From: Terriglobales bacterium
GTDB lineage: Bacteria > Acidobacteriota > Terriglobia > Terriglobales > Gp1-AA117
Reading direction: 5' to 3'
DNA length: 31,346 bases
Assembly: GCA_030150795.1 (NCBI GenBank)
Contig: JASLFF010000018.1
Coordinates: 1 to 31,346, forward strand
Each line of letters starts with the position of its first letter. Position 1 is the first letter of the stretch. Positions 1 to 6,228 of the stretch are shown piece by piece. The position numbers and the translations under genes are program-made. A model generated the notes under the pieces. It did not search any database and was not told the origin of the DNA. It saw nothing but the letters and a program-made list of their open reading frames with translations.

Positions 1-491
1 GGAATGATACGGGGCGTCTGTGTGCCGCGAAAATAGCGGAGCAGGCCGATCAGATAAGTCTTGCGAACCAACCCAAAGAAGTCGTCGATGCGGCCGGCCT
101 CTTCGGGAAATTCCTGTTTCAGCTTGTTCAGGTAGCAGTCAAAATCCGCGGGAACGGAGAAAGCCGAGCCATCGGGAAAATGGAAGCAGTCCACCGGGTC
201 CATCTTTACCCATGGGGTCGTGATTCCCAGCTCCGATAACAAGGAGCCGGTGATGGTGGAAGAATTGCCGAGCAGAGGATAGAAGTGAGTAGCTGCGTCG
301 AAGGTGTAACCCTTTCGACGGAAGGTGCTGCAGTAGCCGCCGACGAGCGAATGTTGCTCTACCAGGAGCACTTTGAGACCTGATCGGACGAGCAGGTTCG
401 CACAGATCAGTCCGCCCACGCCGGCCCCGATCACAATTACGTCGTAAGAGGGCTCGGGTTCCTGTCGAAGACCATGGAACAGCCTGGCCAA
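1..491 (-). CDS. FAD-dependent oxidoreductase, phytoene desaturase-like (N-terminal part)
   Basis: Partial gene: 163 codons from the start to the left window edge, with the C-terminus outside. The N-terminus has a dinucleotide-binding fold, YDVIVIGAGVGGL at about residues 16-28 (GxGxxG at 22-27), followed by a Glu at the end of beta2 (LLVEQ) and a GGYCSTF stretch. This order is typical of phytoene desaturase / carotenoid isomerase-like amine-oxidase-fold flavoproteins, which oxidise or isomerise hydrophobic substrates with FAD. I chose the TTG at 489-491 because an AAGGAG sits 5 bases upstream; an in-frame TAA at 501-503 excludes a longer start, though GTG at 495-497 is possible. It lies 140 bases downstream of the putative anti-sigma gene on the same strand, so it may belong with the ketosynthase/HMG-CoA reductase block. 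The exact substrate cannot be told. Confidence 0.85.
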   Translation of the reverse strand, partial: MARLFHGLRQEPEPSYDVIVIGAGVGGLICANLLVRSGLKVLLVEQHSLVGGYCSTFRRKGYTFDAATHFYPLLGNSSTITGSLLSELGITTPWVKMDPVDCFHFPDGSAFSVPADFDCYLNKLKQEFPEEAGRIDDFFGLVRKTYLIGLLRYFRGTQTPRII

Positions 492-496
492 AACCA

Positions 497-502
497 CTCC
501 TT
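497..502 (-). promoter_or_regulatory. Shine-Dalgarno site fixing a TTG start
   Basis: AAGGAG on the minus strand, 5 bases before TTG 489-491. It supports a TTG start for the FAD oxidoreductase; there is no ATG in frame upstream before the stop at 501-503. Confidence 0.6.
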
Positions 503-631
503 AGCGCAATTGAAGTGCGCCCATCTGCGACTTGCAGGCTGCTTCCGGGCTCCTCAAAGTAGACACTTGATGGATCGTGATTTGCGTTGAAGGCCCGAGG
601 CTTGCCCGAGACGGCGAAAAGCATCAGCAAC

Positions 632-859
632 TCAACTGGAGCCGCGCGTTGGTTTGGAGGGATCCGGCACGGCTTTCTGGCTGGCTACAACCCTGGCTAT
701 GGTTTTTCTGCAGTCGGGGCAATTCGCAAGGTGGGCATCTACAGATATACGCGCGCCTGGAGGAACGCGCCCTTCTACGTAAGCGACGATATCCTCAATG
801 CTGAGGTGTCCGGATTGTTTTTGGTTACTGCGTTTGCGCGTGCGACGTATTCTTGGCAA
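632..859 (-). CDS. Small putative anti-sigma factor (zf-HC2-like zinc finger)
   Basis: A 75-aa protein with a basic N-terminus, a short acidic helix (SIEDIVAYVEG, about 20-30) and the ligand pattern HxxxCxxC (His43, Cys47, Cys50 in HLANCPDC). This resembles the zinc-binding anti-sigma domain (zf-HC2/ZAS) that holds ECF sigma factors inactive. No transmembrane segment follows, so it would be a soluble anti-sigma protein or a minimal zinc-finger regulator. The gene lies 108 bases downstream of a sigma-factor gene on the same strand, the usual sigma/anti-sigma order. The start is the TTG at 857-859: an in-frame TGA at 869-871 blocks extension and no later ATG precedes the domain. No clear Shine-Dalgarno site is visible. 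The role is inferred from motif and position. Confidence 0.6.
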   Translation of the reverse strand: MPRIRRTRKRSNQKQSGHLSIEDIVAYVEGRVPPGARISVDAHLANCPDCRKTIARVVASQKAVPDPSKPTRGSS

Positions 860-967
860 TGTGAAGATTCAGGTTGCGTGATTGTAGATCGTGAAATTCT
901 CTCCCAAATGTGGCGGTGCATCCAGAATTATAGCAAGTGGCGCCGCCAGCCAGAGGTCACAGGAAAA

Positions 968-1957
968 TCATCGCTGCCCCGCAGACACTCGAGGATCATG
1001 AATGGCGGGAGTTGTTGCGCTCGGCCGCACTCTATGGTCCTCAGGCTGCAAACCACGCAGCAATTTAATAAAGTCAAGGATAGGAATTTCATTTCGAGGA
1101 TTTGCAACCACGTCCTCGAGGCACTCATTGATGGCTAACGTGCTCAGACCATGTTTGGTCGTGAGAACTGCGATGACATTGTCACGCAGCGTGCTCTGCA
1201 CCCGCTCCAGTTGGCGGGTTACATTGGATTGATGGATGCCCAGTAGTTTGGCGATCTGACCCAGCTGCAGCCCGTCTTCGTACCGCCATAACAGCATAAG
1301 GCGCTCGCGCGGGGTGAGAGCGCTACAGGCCCGCCCCAAGGCGTCTTTAAGGACGTTGTGATAGCGTTGCGCGCGCAGTGTCATTTCAATGTTCTGCAGC
1401 GCAGGTTTGTCCGGCATTTCCGGCTGTATGTCGACGCTCTTGGAATTCGCGCTGCACCGCTGGGCGTTGATGGCACGGTTGCAGACGATGACCCGCAGCC
1501 AGGTGCTCAGCGAACTGCGGCCATCGTAGGAGGCGATGCGGCTGACCCCCGACTGGTCAGGAAGAAACAGATCCGCGATGATATTGTCCGCGAGATCCTG
1601 CGAGATGAAGCTGGGCCGGTAGAAGAAGCGGACAAGATCGTACACAAATCCTTTGTAGTGCAGCTCCAGTGTTTTCCATGCGGCGTCGGCGTGCTCAGCC
1701 GATCCATGGGCGCTGCTCGCAGATTTGCCGGGGCTATGCTGAGCGCAGGCAGTCGCGAGGTAGAGGTCGCGCCCATGGAGCAGCTTCACGAAAGAGAAGG
1801 ATTGCTTTGGATCGGAGGCTGCGCCGACGTGCTTCGCGAGGATGGAGTTGATGCGCGTGCTATAGGCGATCAGATCCAGGCCCAACTCACCAAAATGGGT
1901 TCGGCCCTCGAGATGTGCTTGTGCTATGAGAGACTCCAGTTCTAGTGACAGCGGCAT
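968..1957 (-). CDS. Sigma-70 family RNA polymerase sigma factor, ECF-like with extensions
   Basis: A 329-aa sigma factor. Region 2 lies at about residues 93-170 (core-binding and -10 recognition, with STWLRVIVCNRAIN) and region 4 at about 200-262, with a helix-turn-helix LGQIAKLLGIHQSNVTRQLE for -35 recognition. Regions 1.2 and 3 are not evident, which places it with ECF-type sigma factors. It is much longer than the usual 180-200 aa: there are about 90 extra N-terminal and about 65 extra C-terminal residues without a recognisable domain. The ATG is preceded by a good Shine-Dalgarno region (AGGTAGGA). The downstream neighbour is a zinc-finger protein that could be its anti-sigma factor. A tandem 18-base repeat lies just upstream of the start. 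A role in controlling the surrounding ketosynthase block is inference only. Confidence 0.88.
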   Translation of the reverse strand: MPLSLELESLIAQAHLEGRTHFGELGLDLIAYSTRINSILAKHVGAASDPKQSFSFVKLLHGRDLYLATACAQHSPGKSASSAHGSAEHADAAWKTLELHYKGFVYDLVRFFYRPSFISQDLADNIIADLFLPDQSGVSRIASYDGRSSLSTWLRVIVCNRAINAQRCSANSKSVDIQPEMPDKPALQNIEMTLRAQRYHNVLKDALGRACSALTPRERLMLLWRYEDGLQLGQIAKLLGIHQSNVTRQLERVQSTLRDNVIAVLTTKHGLSTLAINECLEDVVANPRNEIPILDFIKLLRGLQPEDHRVRPSATTPAIHDPRVSAGQR

Positions 1958-1969
1958 ATTTCCTACCTA

Positions 1970-2005
1970 TTGAACCCGAAAACAACTTTGAACCCGAAAA
2001 CATCT
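1970..2005. repeat. Two-copy tandem 18-base repeat upstream of the sigma gene
   Basis: Two adjacent 18-base copies (1970-1987 and 1988-2005), each starting TTGAACCCGAAAACA and differing at one position near the end. They fill most of the 75-base gap between the sigma-factor start and the HMG-CoA reductase stop. They could be a duplicated regulator site or a simple slippage duplication. Confidence 0.8.
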
Positions 2006-2015
2006 GTACGATGAG

Positions 2016-2029
2016 GGTAGATGTCTACC
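2016..2029. promoter_or_regulatory. Palindrome, possible operator
   Basis: Perfect inverted repeat GGTAGA-TG-TCTACC just after the HMG-CoA reductase stop and upstream of the tandem repeat. The two-base centre is too small for an RNA hairpin, so a dimeric DNA-binding site is more likely than a terminator. No regulator is known for it. Confidence 0.3.
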
Positions 2030-2032
2030 GAA

Positions 2033-3265
2033 TTATTCGTCCCACTTGGAATCCGGACGATTCCGTCCGTATTCCTCATGCGCTCTGACAAACTCTCCGC
2101 TTGCAATCGCGGCGGCCATTGAGATTTCGCCTGCCAGAACTACGGCGGCGGCGATTTCCGCCAGCCGGGGCGCACCTTGTTGACCCACAACACCCAACAT
2201 CTGCAAGCACTCACGGCTAGTGCCAAGACCGGTGCCGCCACCCACGGTGGCCACGGTCAAGGCAGGAAGCGTCACGCTTACATAAACACCACCATTCTCG
2301 GCCAACTCAAAATTCGTAATTCCGACCGCCGAGTTCACAACGTTGGCCACATCCTGGCCGCAAGCGATGAACAGGGCGGTAAGTCCATTTGCATAATGAC
2401 CGTTGTATCCAAGAGCATGTGCCTGCAAATGCCCGACGACCGTATGGCGCCACAGGTCGACAAGCTGCCGCGGAGTGATATGCAGGTACTGGCGGAGCAA
2501 TGAAGCGGGAATCTGGGCTCCGGCAACCACTTTTTTCCCTTTACCCCCGGCCAAGAGGGCACCGCTGCCGCGCTTCTCCGAGCTGTAGCCACTAAACAGG
2601 CAAAAATCGGTTGCCTGGCTGTGTGCGATGATCCATCGGCAGGCATGGTCGGTAGCTTTCACGATCATATTCATGCCGTGGGCATCGGCAGTGAAGTAGC
2701 AGAAATTTACAATCACTTCGCGGCCCACCGGGTGGCACTCCAGCCGCAGAAGCTTTCCGTGCCTGGTGGTGGAATCGGCCTCGTTCTTGATCAATGCGAA
2801 GTGATCGTTCACATATGCGGCGAATTCGTGTGCCGCGGCCACGTCAGGCAGCACGAAGACAGGGCTCACCCGGTTTTCGTCGGCATAGAGGCGCGTGGTG
2901 ACGCCGCCGGCCCGGGTAAGCGTTACCATGCCGCGTTCGTAGGAGCGCACGAGCGCGCCCTCGGTTGTCGCTAGAGGGATATAGAAGGAGCCTTGGGCGT
3001 GGTCGCCCCGGATCAGGAGCGGCCCCGCAATTCCTACCGGCATCTGGATCATCCCGATAAGATTCTCAATGTTGCCGCGCATCTGCTCACCCGGCACCGT
3101 GAATGAACCGACGTGCTTCAGCCTGGCCCCAGTCCTGTCCTCCACCCATCTGCGTCGAGCGCTGATGGCCTGATCGCTATAGCCTTGATTGTTGAAACGC
3201 GGTACGAGGGCTTCTTTACCGGCGGCGCTAGCTTGTAGCTCGTCTTTTTCCAGATCGATCAGCAA
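2033..3265 (-). CDS. hmgA: Hydroxymethylglutaryl-CoA reductase, class I
   Basis: A 410-aa enzyme, expected to reduce HMG-CoA to mevalonate with NADPH in the cytosol. Family motifs in order: ENLIGMIQMPVGIAGP (67-82, CoA/HMG binding), ATTEGALV with catalytic Glu102, DAHGMNM (194-200), EKR with catalytic Lys231, GQD with catalytic Asp305, ATVGGGTGLG (339-348, dinucleotide binding), and RAHEEYGRN with catalytic His396. All four catalytic residues of class I enzymes are therefore present, and there is no membrane anchor. The start is the TTG at 3263-3265, with AGGAG five bases upstream; it lies inside the last codons of the KS-beta gene (7-base overlap), so translation is probably coupled. No other mevalonate-pathway gene is in the window. 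Next to two ketosynthases the enzyme may feed an isoprenoid or polyketide-isoprenoid product. Confidence 0.96.
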   Translation of the reverse strand: MLIDLEKDELQASAAGKEALVPRFNNQGYSDQAISARRRWVEDRTGARLKHVGSFTVPGEQMRGNIENLIGMIQMPVGIAGPLLIRGDHAQGSFYIPLATTEGALVRSYERGMVTLTRAGGVTTRLYADENRVSPVFVLPDVAAAHEFAAYVNDHFALIKNEADSTTRHGKLLRLECHPVGREVIVNFCYFTADAHGMNMIVKATDHACRWIIAHSQATDFCLFSGYSSEKRGSGALLAGGKGKKVVAGAQIPASLLRQYLHITPRQLVDLWRHTVVGHLQAHALGYNGHYANGLTALFIACGQDVANVVNSAVGITNFELAENGGVYVSVTLPALTVATVGGGTGLGTSRECLQMLGVVGQQGAPRLAEIAAAVVLAGEISMAAAIASGEFVRAHEEYGRNRPDSKWDE

Positions 3266-4518
3266 AGTTTCTCCTGGTTGATGGTTGTCTCCTCGCCTGG
3301 AGCGTTTGAAATCACCAGCGAGCAGACGTTTCCATCGATGCCAACTGAATTAATCAGGCCGGAATTGCCGAGGACATCTTGTTTTTGCCGGCAAAAATGG
3401 AGTGAAGGCATTTCTGGTTCATAGGACTCGAGGCCGCGAATTGCGGGCAATAGATGACTGCGAAGGCTTTGCAGAAGATCAATCGCCTGGAACGCGCCCG
3501 CGGTCCCCAGAGATTCCCCAAGCATTGACTTGATGGCGGTAATCGGAATTGATTGGCTGCTGCCGTTGAAGGTTGTATAAATAGCCATCGCTTCATGCCT
3601 GTCCGCCAGCACGCTTCCATTGGCGGAGGCGCTGATGCAGTGAATGTCGGAAGGGAGCATCCGGCTGTCTTTCAGGGCTGATTTCATAGCTCTTGTGATC
3701 GCTTCCGGCGCACCGTCAGGATTACGCGCCGCGTGATAGGAACTGCCATGTCCCCGAATCTCCCCCAGGATGGAAGCACCGCGCTCCCGAGCTGTTTCCC
3801 ATTCTTCAAGCATAAGAAGCGCGGAGCCTTCGCCGAGAACAAAGCCATTGCGCCGGGCGGAGAAGGGCACGGGAAACTCACTGTGCCCATTCGATCTGCA
3901 GAGCAGGCCGACCCGCTCGAACCCGCACCAGGCTTCGAAGGAAAATTCATCAGCGCCACCGGCGAGCAATGCCGTATGGCCGCCATGGCGGATGAGATCA
4001 AAGGCATAGCCGAGGGCCATCAGTCCTGACGCGGTGCCGCCGGCAATGGTGGAATTGATGCCGCGGAGGTTGTGCCATATCGCGGTTTGGCCGGCCGCGG
4101 CGTTGAGCACTGTGTTGGCGAAGTCCATGGGGCTTACGCAGGACGGCCCCTGGGTGAGACCATGCCGGTCAAATGCGGAAATCGTACGCATACTGCTGAA
4201 CATGGTGCCCAGCACGAGGCCGACCTCGTGCCGGGAAAGCATTTCCGGAGTCCAGCCGCTGTTTTCCAGGGCGAGCTTTGCTGCGGCCGCGACGATGCGG
4301 CCGGTACGATCCAGCGCTCGCAGCGGTTTGCCCTGCAGATACGATTCTGCCCTGAAGGATGGGAGTTTGCCCCCCTGCCTGCAATTGGAATCGGCGCATT
4401 CGTCAAAGTCGATCTGATACGAAGCCTGTTCACCATTACAGAGAGCGGAATGCAGGATTTCGGCCGAATCTCCAAAACATGAGATGACTCCAGCCCCGGT
4501 AATCGCTACCCTCTTCAT
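3259..4518 (-). CDS. Degenerate beta-ketoacyl synthase, KS-beta / chain-length-factor type
   Basis: A 419-aa thiolase-fold protein (FabF/KAS II length) whose active site is altered. Aligned with the upstream ketosynthase without gaps around the motifs, the nucleophile Cys165 corresponds to Thr162 (AGGTASG), the first catalytic His (HGTGT) to Ser298 (SASANGS), and the second His (GHT) to Glu335 (SMLGESLG). Lys330 and the AGGAD, FVLGEG and IKSMLG structural motifs remain. Such a dead partner next to an active ketosynthase is the layout of type II polyketide KS-alpha/KS-beta (chain length factor) pairs, where the heterodimer sets chain length. It starts 21 bases after the KS-alpha stop and overlaps the HMG-CoA reductase start by 7 bases. 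The product cannot be predicted. Substitution of all three catalytic residues is seen directly; the chain-length role is inference. Confidence 0.9.
   Translation of the reverse strand: MKRVAITGAGVISCFGDSAEILHSALCNGEQASYQIDFDECADSNCRQGGKLPSFRAESYLQGKPLRALDRTGRIVAAAAKLALENSGWTPEMLSRHEVGLVLGTMFSSMRTISAFDRHGLTQGPSCVSPMDFANTVLNAAAGQTAIWHNLRGINSTIAGGTASGLMALGYAFDLIRHGGHTALLAGGADEFSFEAWCGFERVGLLCRSNGHSEFPVPFSARRNGFVLGEGSALLMLEEWETARERGASILGEIRGHGSSYHAARNPDGAPEAITRAMKSALKDSRMLPSDIHCISASANGSVLADRHEAMAIYTTFNGSSQSIPITAIKSMLGESLGTAGAFQAIDLLQSLRSHLLPAIRGLESYEPEMPSLHFCRQKQDVLGNSGLINSVGIDGNVCSLVISNAPGEETTINQEKLC
3271..3275 (-). promoter_or_regulatory. Shine-Dalgarno site for the HMG-CoA reductase TTG start
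   Basis: AGGAG on the minus strand, 5 bases before TTG 3263-3265, within the KS-beta coding end. It decides the start and implies coupled translation. Confidence 0.65.
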
Positions 4519-4539
4519 GACAAAAACCGTGCTTTCGCG

Positions 4540-5766
4540 TCAAGCCACGCAAGCCCTGAAAACCAGTGAGGAATTGTTGCCGCCGAAGGCGTAGGCGTTG
4601 CTCATCGCAACTTTGACGTTGCATTTGCGCGCTACGTTCGGCACGTAATCCAGATCACATTCCGGATCTGGCACATTTAAGTTCATAGTTGCCGGGATCT
4701 GTTGATGTGTAATGGCAAGAGCACAGACAGCAGCTTCTATGGCGGAGGCCGCTCCCATGGTGTGCCCGAGCATGGATTTAATGGAGCTGATAGGAATTTT
4801 GTAGGCCGTCTCTCCAAATGTCCTTTTCATGGCAATCGTTTCCAGGCGGTCATTCGTGGGGGTGCCGGTGCCGTGGGCGCTGATGTAATCCACTTCTTCA
4901 GCAGCAATGCCGCTTTGTTGCAGCGCCAGAGTGACGGCGCGGGATGCGCCTTCGCCCTGCGGGTGAGCCGCCGTCATGTGGTGCGCGTCACAGGAGAGCC
5001 CATAACCCGCCACCTCGCAGTAGATACGGGCGCCGCGAGCTATAGCATGATCTTTTAATTCCAATAACAGCATGGCCGAACCTTCTCCGGGAACCATCCC
5101 CTTTCGCTTGCGGTCAAAGGGCTGGCAAATCTCCGGAGCGATCGCCCCCAAACGGGCAAAGCCGGTATAGGTGATCCGGGAAAAGCAGTCTGCGCCCCCG
5201 GCAAGCATGATCTGCGCCTTTCCCGAGCGCAGCACGTCGCACGCATGGGCGATGGCATAGTTTCCAGCCGCGCACGCGGTCGGAATCATCATTGCCTCGC
5301 CCGCGAATCCCAGTTCTCTGGCCACGTTCCCGGGAACTACATGGCAGGGATATCCGCCAATAAATCCCTGGTCGACGTTCGATATCTCGCCCTGGACGTA
5401 ACAGTCGTCGAAGCGTTCAATGAAATGCGGTTCACCGGACGTCGTGCCAAGGCAAATCCCAGCCTGGGTGCGGTCGATCTTCTCCGGATCCAATGATCCA
5501 TCCGTAAGTGCAAGGCGCGCGGCAGCAATGGCCAATTGCGAAGTTCGGCCTATCGTCGATGGATCCAGTTCCAATACGTGGCTATGAGGATCAAAATCCG
5601 GAATTTCGGCGCCAAGGTGAACGTTGTACCGGCTGGTGTCGAAACTTTTTACCCTGCCAAAGGCGCACCGTCCGGCCAGCAGCGCGTCCCAGAACTGCTG
5701 CCGTCCTGTACCGATGGATGTAACCATCCCCAGGCCTGTCACTACAACTGTGAGCCTGTTTGTCAT
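4540..5766 (-). CDS. Beta-ketoacyl-[ACP] synthase, KS-alpha / FabF-like (active)
   Basis: A 408-aa decarboxylating condensing enzyme of the FabF/KAS II family, using an acyl-Cys intermediate and malonyl-ACP. The complete triad is visible: Cys165 (IPTACAAGN), His298 (SAHGTGTPTND) and His335 (SMLGHTMGAAS), with Lys330 and the C-terminal AFGGNNSS loop. The start is ATG 5764-5766, overlapping the stop of a small upstream reading frame as ATGA. It is the first large gene of a minus-strand set KS-alpha, KS-beta, HMG-CoA reductase. Pairing with a catalytically dead paralogue argues against a housekeeping FabF and for a type II polyketide or specialised fatty-acid pathway. No acyl carrier protein, ketoreductase or cyclase is visible in the window, so those would be elsewhere. 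Confidence 0.95.
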   Translation of the reverse strand: MTNRLTVVVTGLGMVTSIGTGRQQFWDALLAGRCAFGRVKSFDTSRYNVHLGAEIPDFDPHSHVLELDPSTIGRTSQLAIAAARLALTDGSLDPEKIDRTQAGICLGTTSGEPHFIERFDDCYVQGEISNVDQGFIGGYPCHVVPGNVARELGFAGEAMMIPTACAAGNYAIAHACDVLRSGKAQIMLAGGADCFSRITYTGFARLGAIAPEICQPFDRKRKGMVPGEGSAMLLLELKDHAIARGARIYCEVAGYGLSCDAHHMTAAHPQGEGASRAVTLALQQSGIAAEEVDYISAHGTGTPTNDRLETIAMKRTFGETAYKIPISSIKSMLGHTMGAASAIEAAVCALAITHQQIPATMNLNVPDPECDLDYVPNVARKCNVKVAMSNAYAFGGNNSSLVFRACVA

Positions 5767-5954
5767 GCTGCTTCCAAGAAAATAGGGCGCTTTACACTAC
5801 TTAAAGTATCGTTCACCATTTGAGCAGCAGATAGTTTATTTGCACAAAATCTAACCTTGCTTGTCCAAACAGTGGTGGGAGGCACGGGGAAAGAAGATAA
5901 ACCAGGATTCTGTTTATAGAATGCAATGTCAACAAAAGTGGCAGATGTCATCAT
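5763..5954 (-). CDS. Possible 63-aa leader protein coupled to KS-alpha
   Basis: I do not recognise this protein. It would start at ATG 5952-5954 (immediately followed by a second ATG), behind AAAGGG at a spacing of 5 bases, and end in a TGA that overlaps the KS-alpha ATG (ATGA). The sequence has no signal peptide, no membrane segment and no DSL phosphopantetheine motif, so it is not an acyl carrier protein. It is moderately hydrophobic and polar, with a Pro-rich PVPPTTVW stretch. The good ribosome site and the coupled stop/start favour a real gene; the AT-richer composition and lack of any family resemblance favour chance. An upstream ATG at 5976-5978 gives a 71-aa version without a ribosome site. 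Confidence 0.35.
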   Translation of the reverse strand: MMTSATFVDIAFYKQNPGLSSFPVPPTTVWTSKVRFCANKLSAAQMVNDTLSSVKRPIFLEAA

Positions 5955-5972
5955 TTCAACCCTTTCATCGCT

Positions 5973-5989
5973 CCACATGTAATATGTGG
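5973..5989. promoter_or_regulatory. Inverted repeat, possible operator
   Basis: Perfect repeat CCACAT-GTAAT-ATGTGG upstream of the 63-aa leader and ketosynthase genes. Its length and symmetry fit a dimeric repressor or activator site. No regulator can be named. Confidence 0.35.
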
Positions 5990-6100
5990 CTGATGACTGC
6001 TAATTGAGACGCGTAGGTCTTCCCGGGATAAAATAGAACCGGCGAATATGAATCTGGAGACAAACATTCCCAGAGAATTTGCGTAGGAAGTTACTCTGTC

Positions 6101-6129
6101 ATAAAAATGGGAATAATTTAAAGTGTTAA
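6101..6129 (-). promoter_or_regulatory. Weak promoter candidate for the ketosynthase genes
   Basis: On the minus strand, TTAACA (6124-6129) and TTTTAT (6101-6106) are separated by 17 bases, resembling -35 and -10 boxes. The -10 lacks the important A at position 2. Two palindromes lie just upstream. Confidence 0.25.
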
Positions 6130-6172
6130 AATTGGTACGCGGAGCATTACTCTAATCCGCCCTGCCAACAGA

Positions 6173-6206
6173 CGAATATAGTATTCGGCACATTACAGGC
6201 ATAATG
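6173..6206. promoter_or_regulatory. Two adjacent short palindromes
   Basis: CGAATA-TAG-TATTCG (6173-6187) and CATTA-CAGGCA-TAATG (6191-6206) lie three bases apart, upstream of the candidate promoter of the ketosynthase genes. They may be operator sites. Neither is followed by a T-run, so a terminator is unlikely. Confidence 0.3.
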
Positions 6207-6228
6207 GCATTTCTGCCAATCCAGCCAC

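Larger units (their letters stand above)
5955..6228. other. Non-coding regulatory stretch upstream of the ketosynthase genes
   Basis: This AT-richer gap lies between the stop of the 1074-aa VCBS protein and the putative 63-aa leader gene. Counting only the large genes it is 462 bases (5767-6228). It holds three short perfect inverted repeats (5973-5989, 6173-6187, 6191-6206) and one weak minus-strand promoter candidate (6101-6129). A small TGGCA-GAAA-TGCCA hairpin (6205-6218) follows the upstream gene but has no U-run, so I do not call it a terminator. No RNA gene or mobile element is seen. Confidence 0.6.

Noticed and set aside
139..630. 163-aa minus-strand open frame
   Set aside because: It is out of frame with the FAD oxidoreductase, whose translation has a clear Rossmann motif over the same bases. 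Its Arg/Ser-rich sequence is a frame shadow.
1358..1945. 195-aa plus-strand open frame
   Set aside because: Antisense to the sigma-factor gene, which has recognisable regions 2 and 4.
6205..6218. Rho-independent terminator after the 1074-aa protein gene
   Set aside because: A five-base stem with a GAAA loop exists but no T-run follows it on the transcribed strand.
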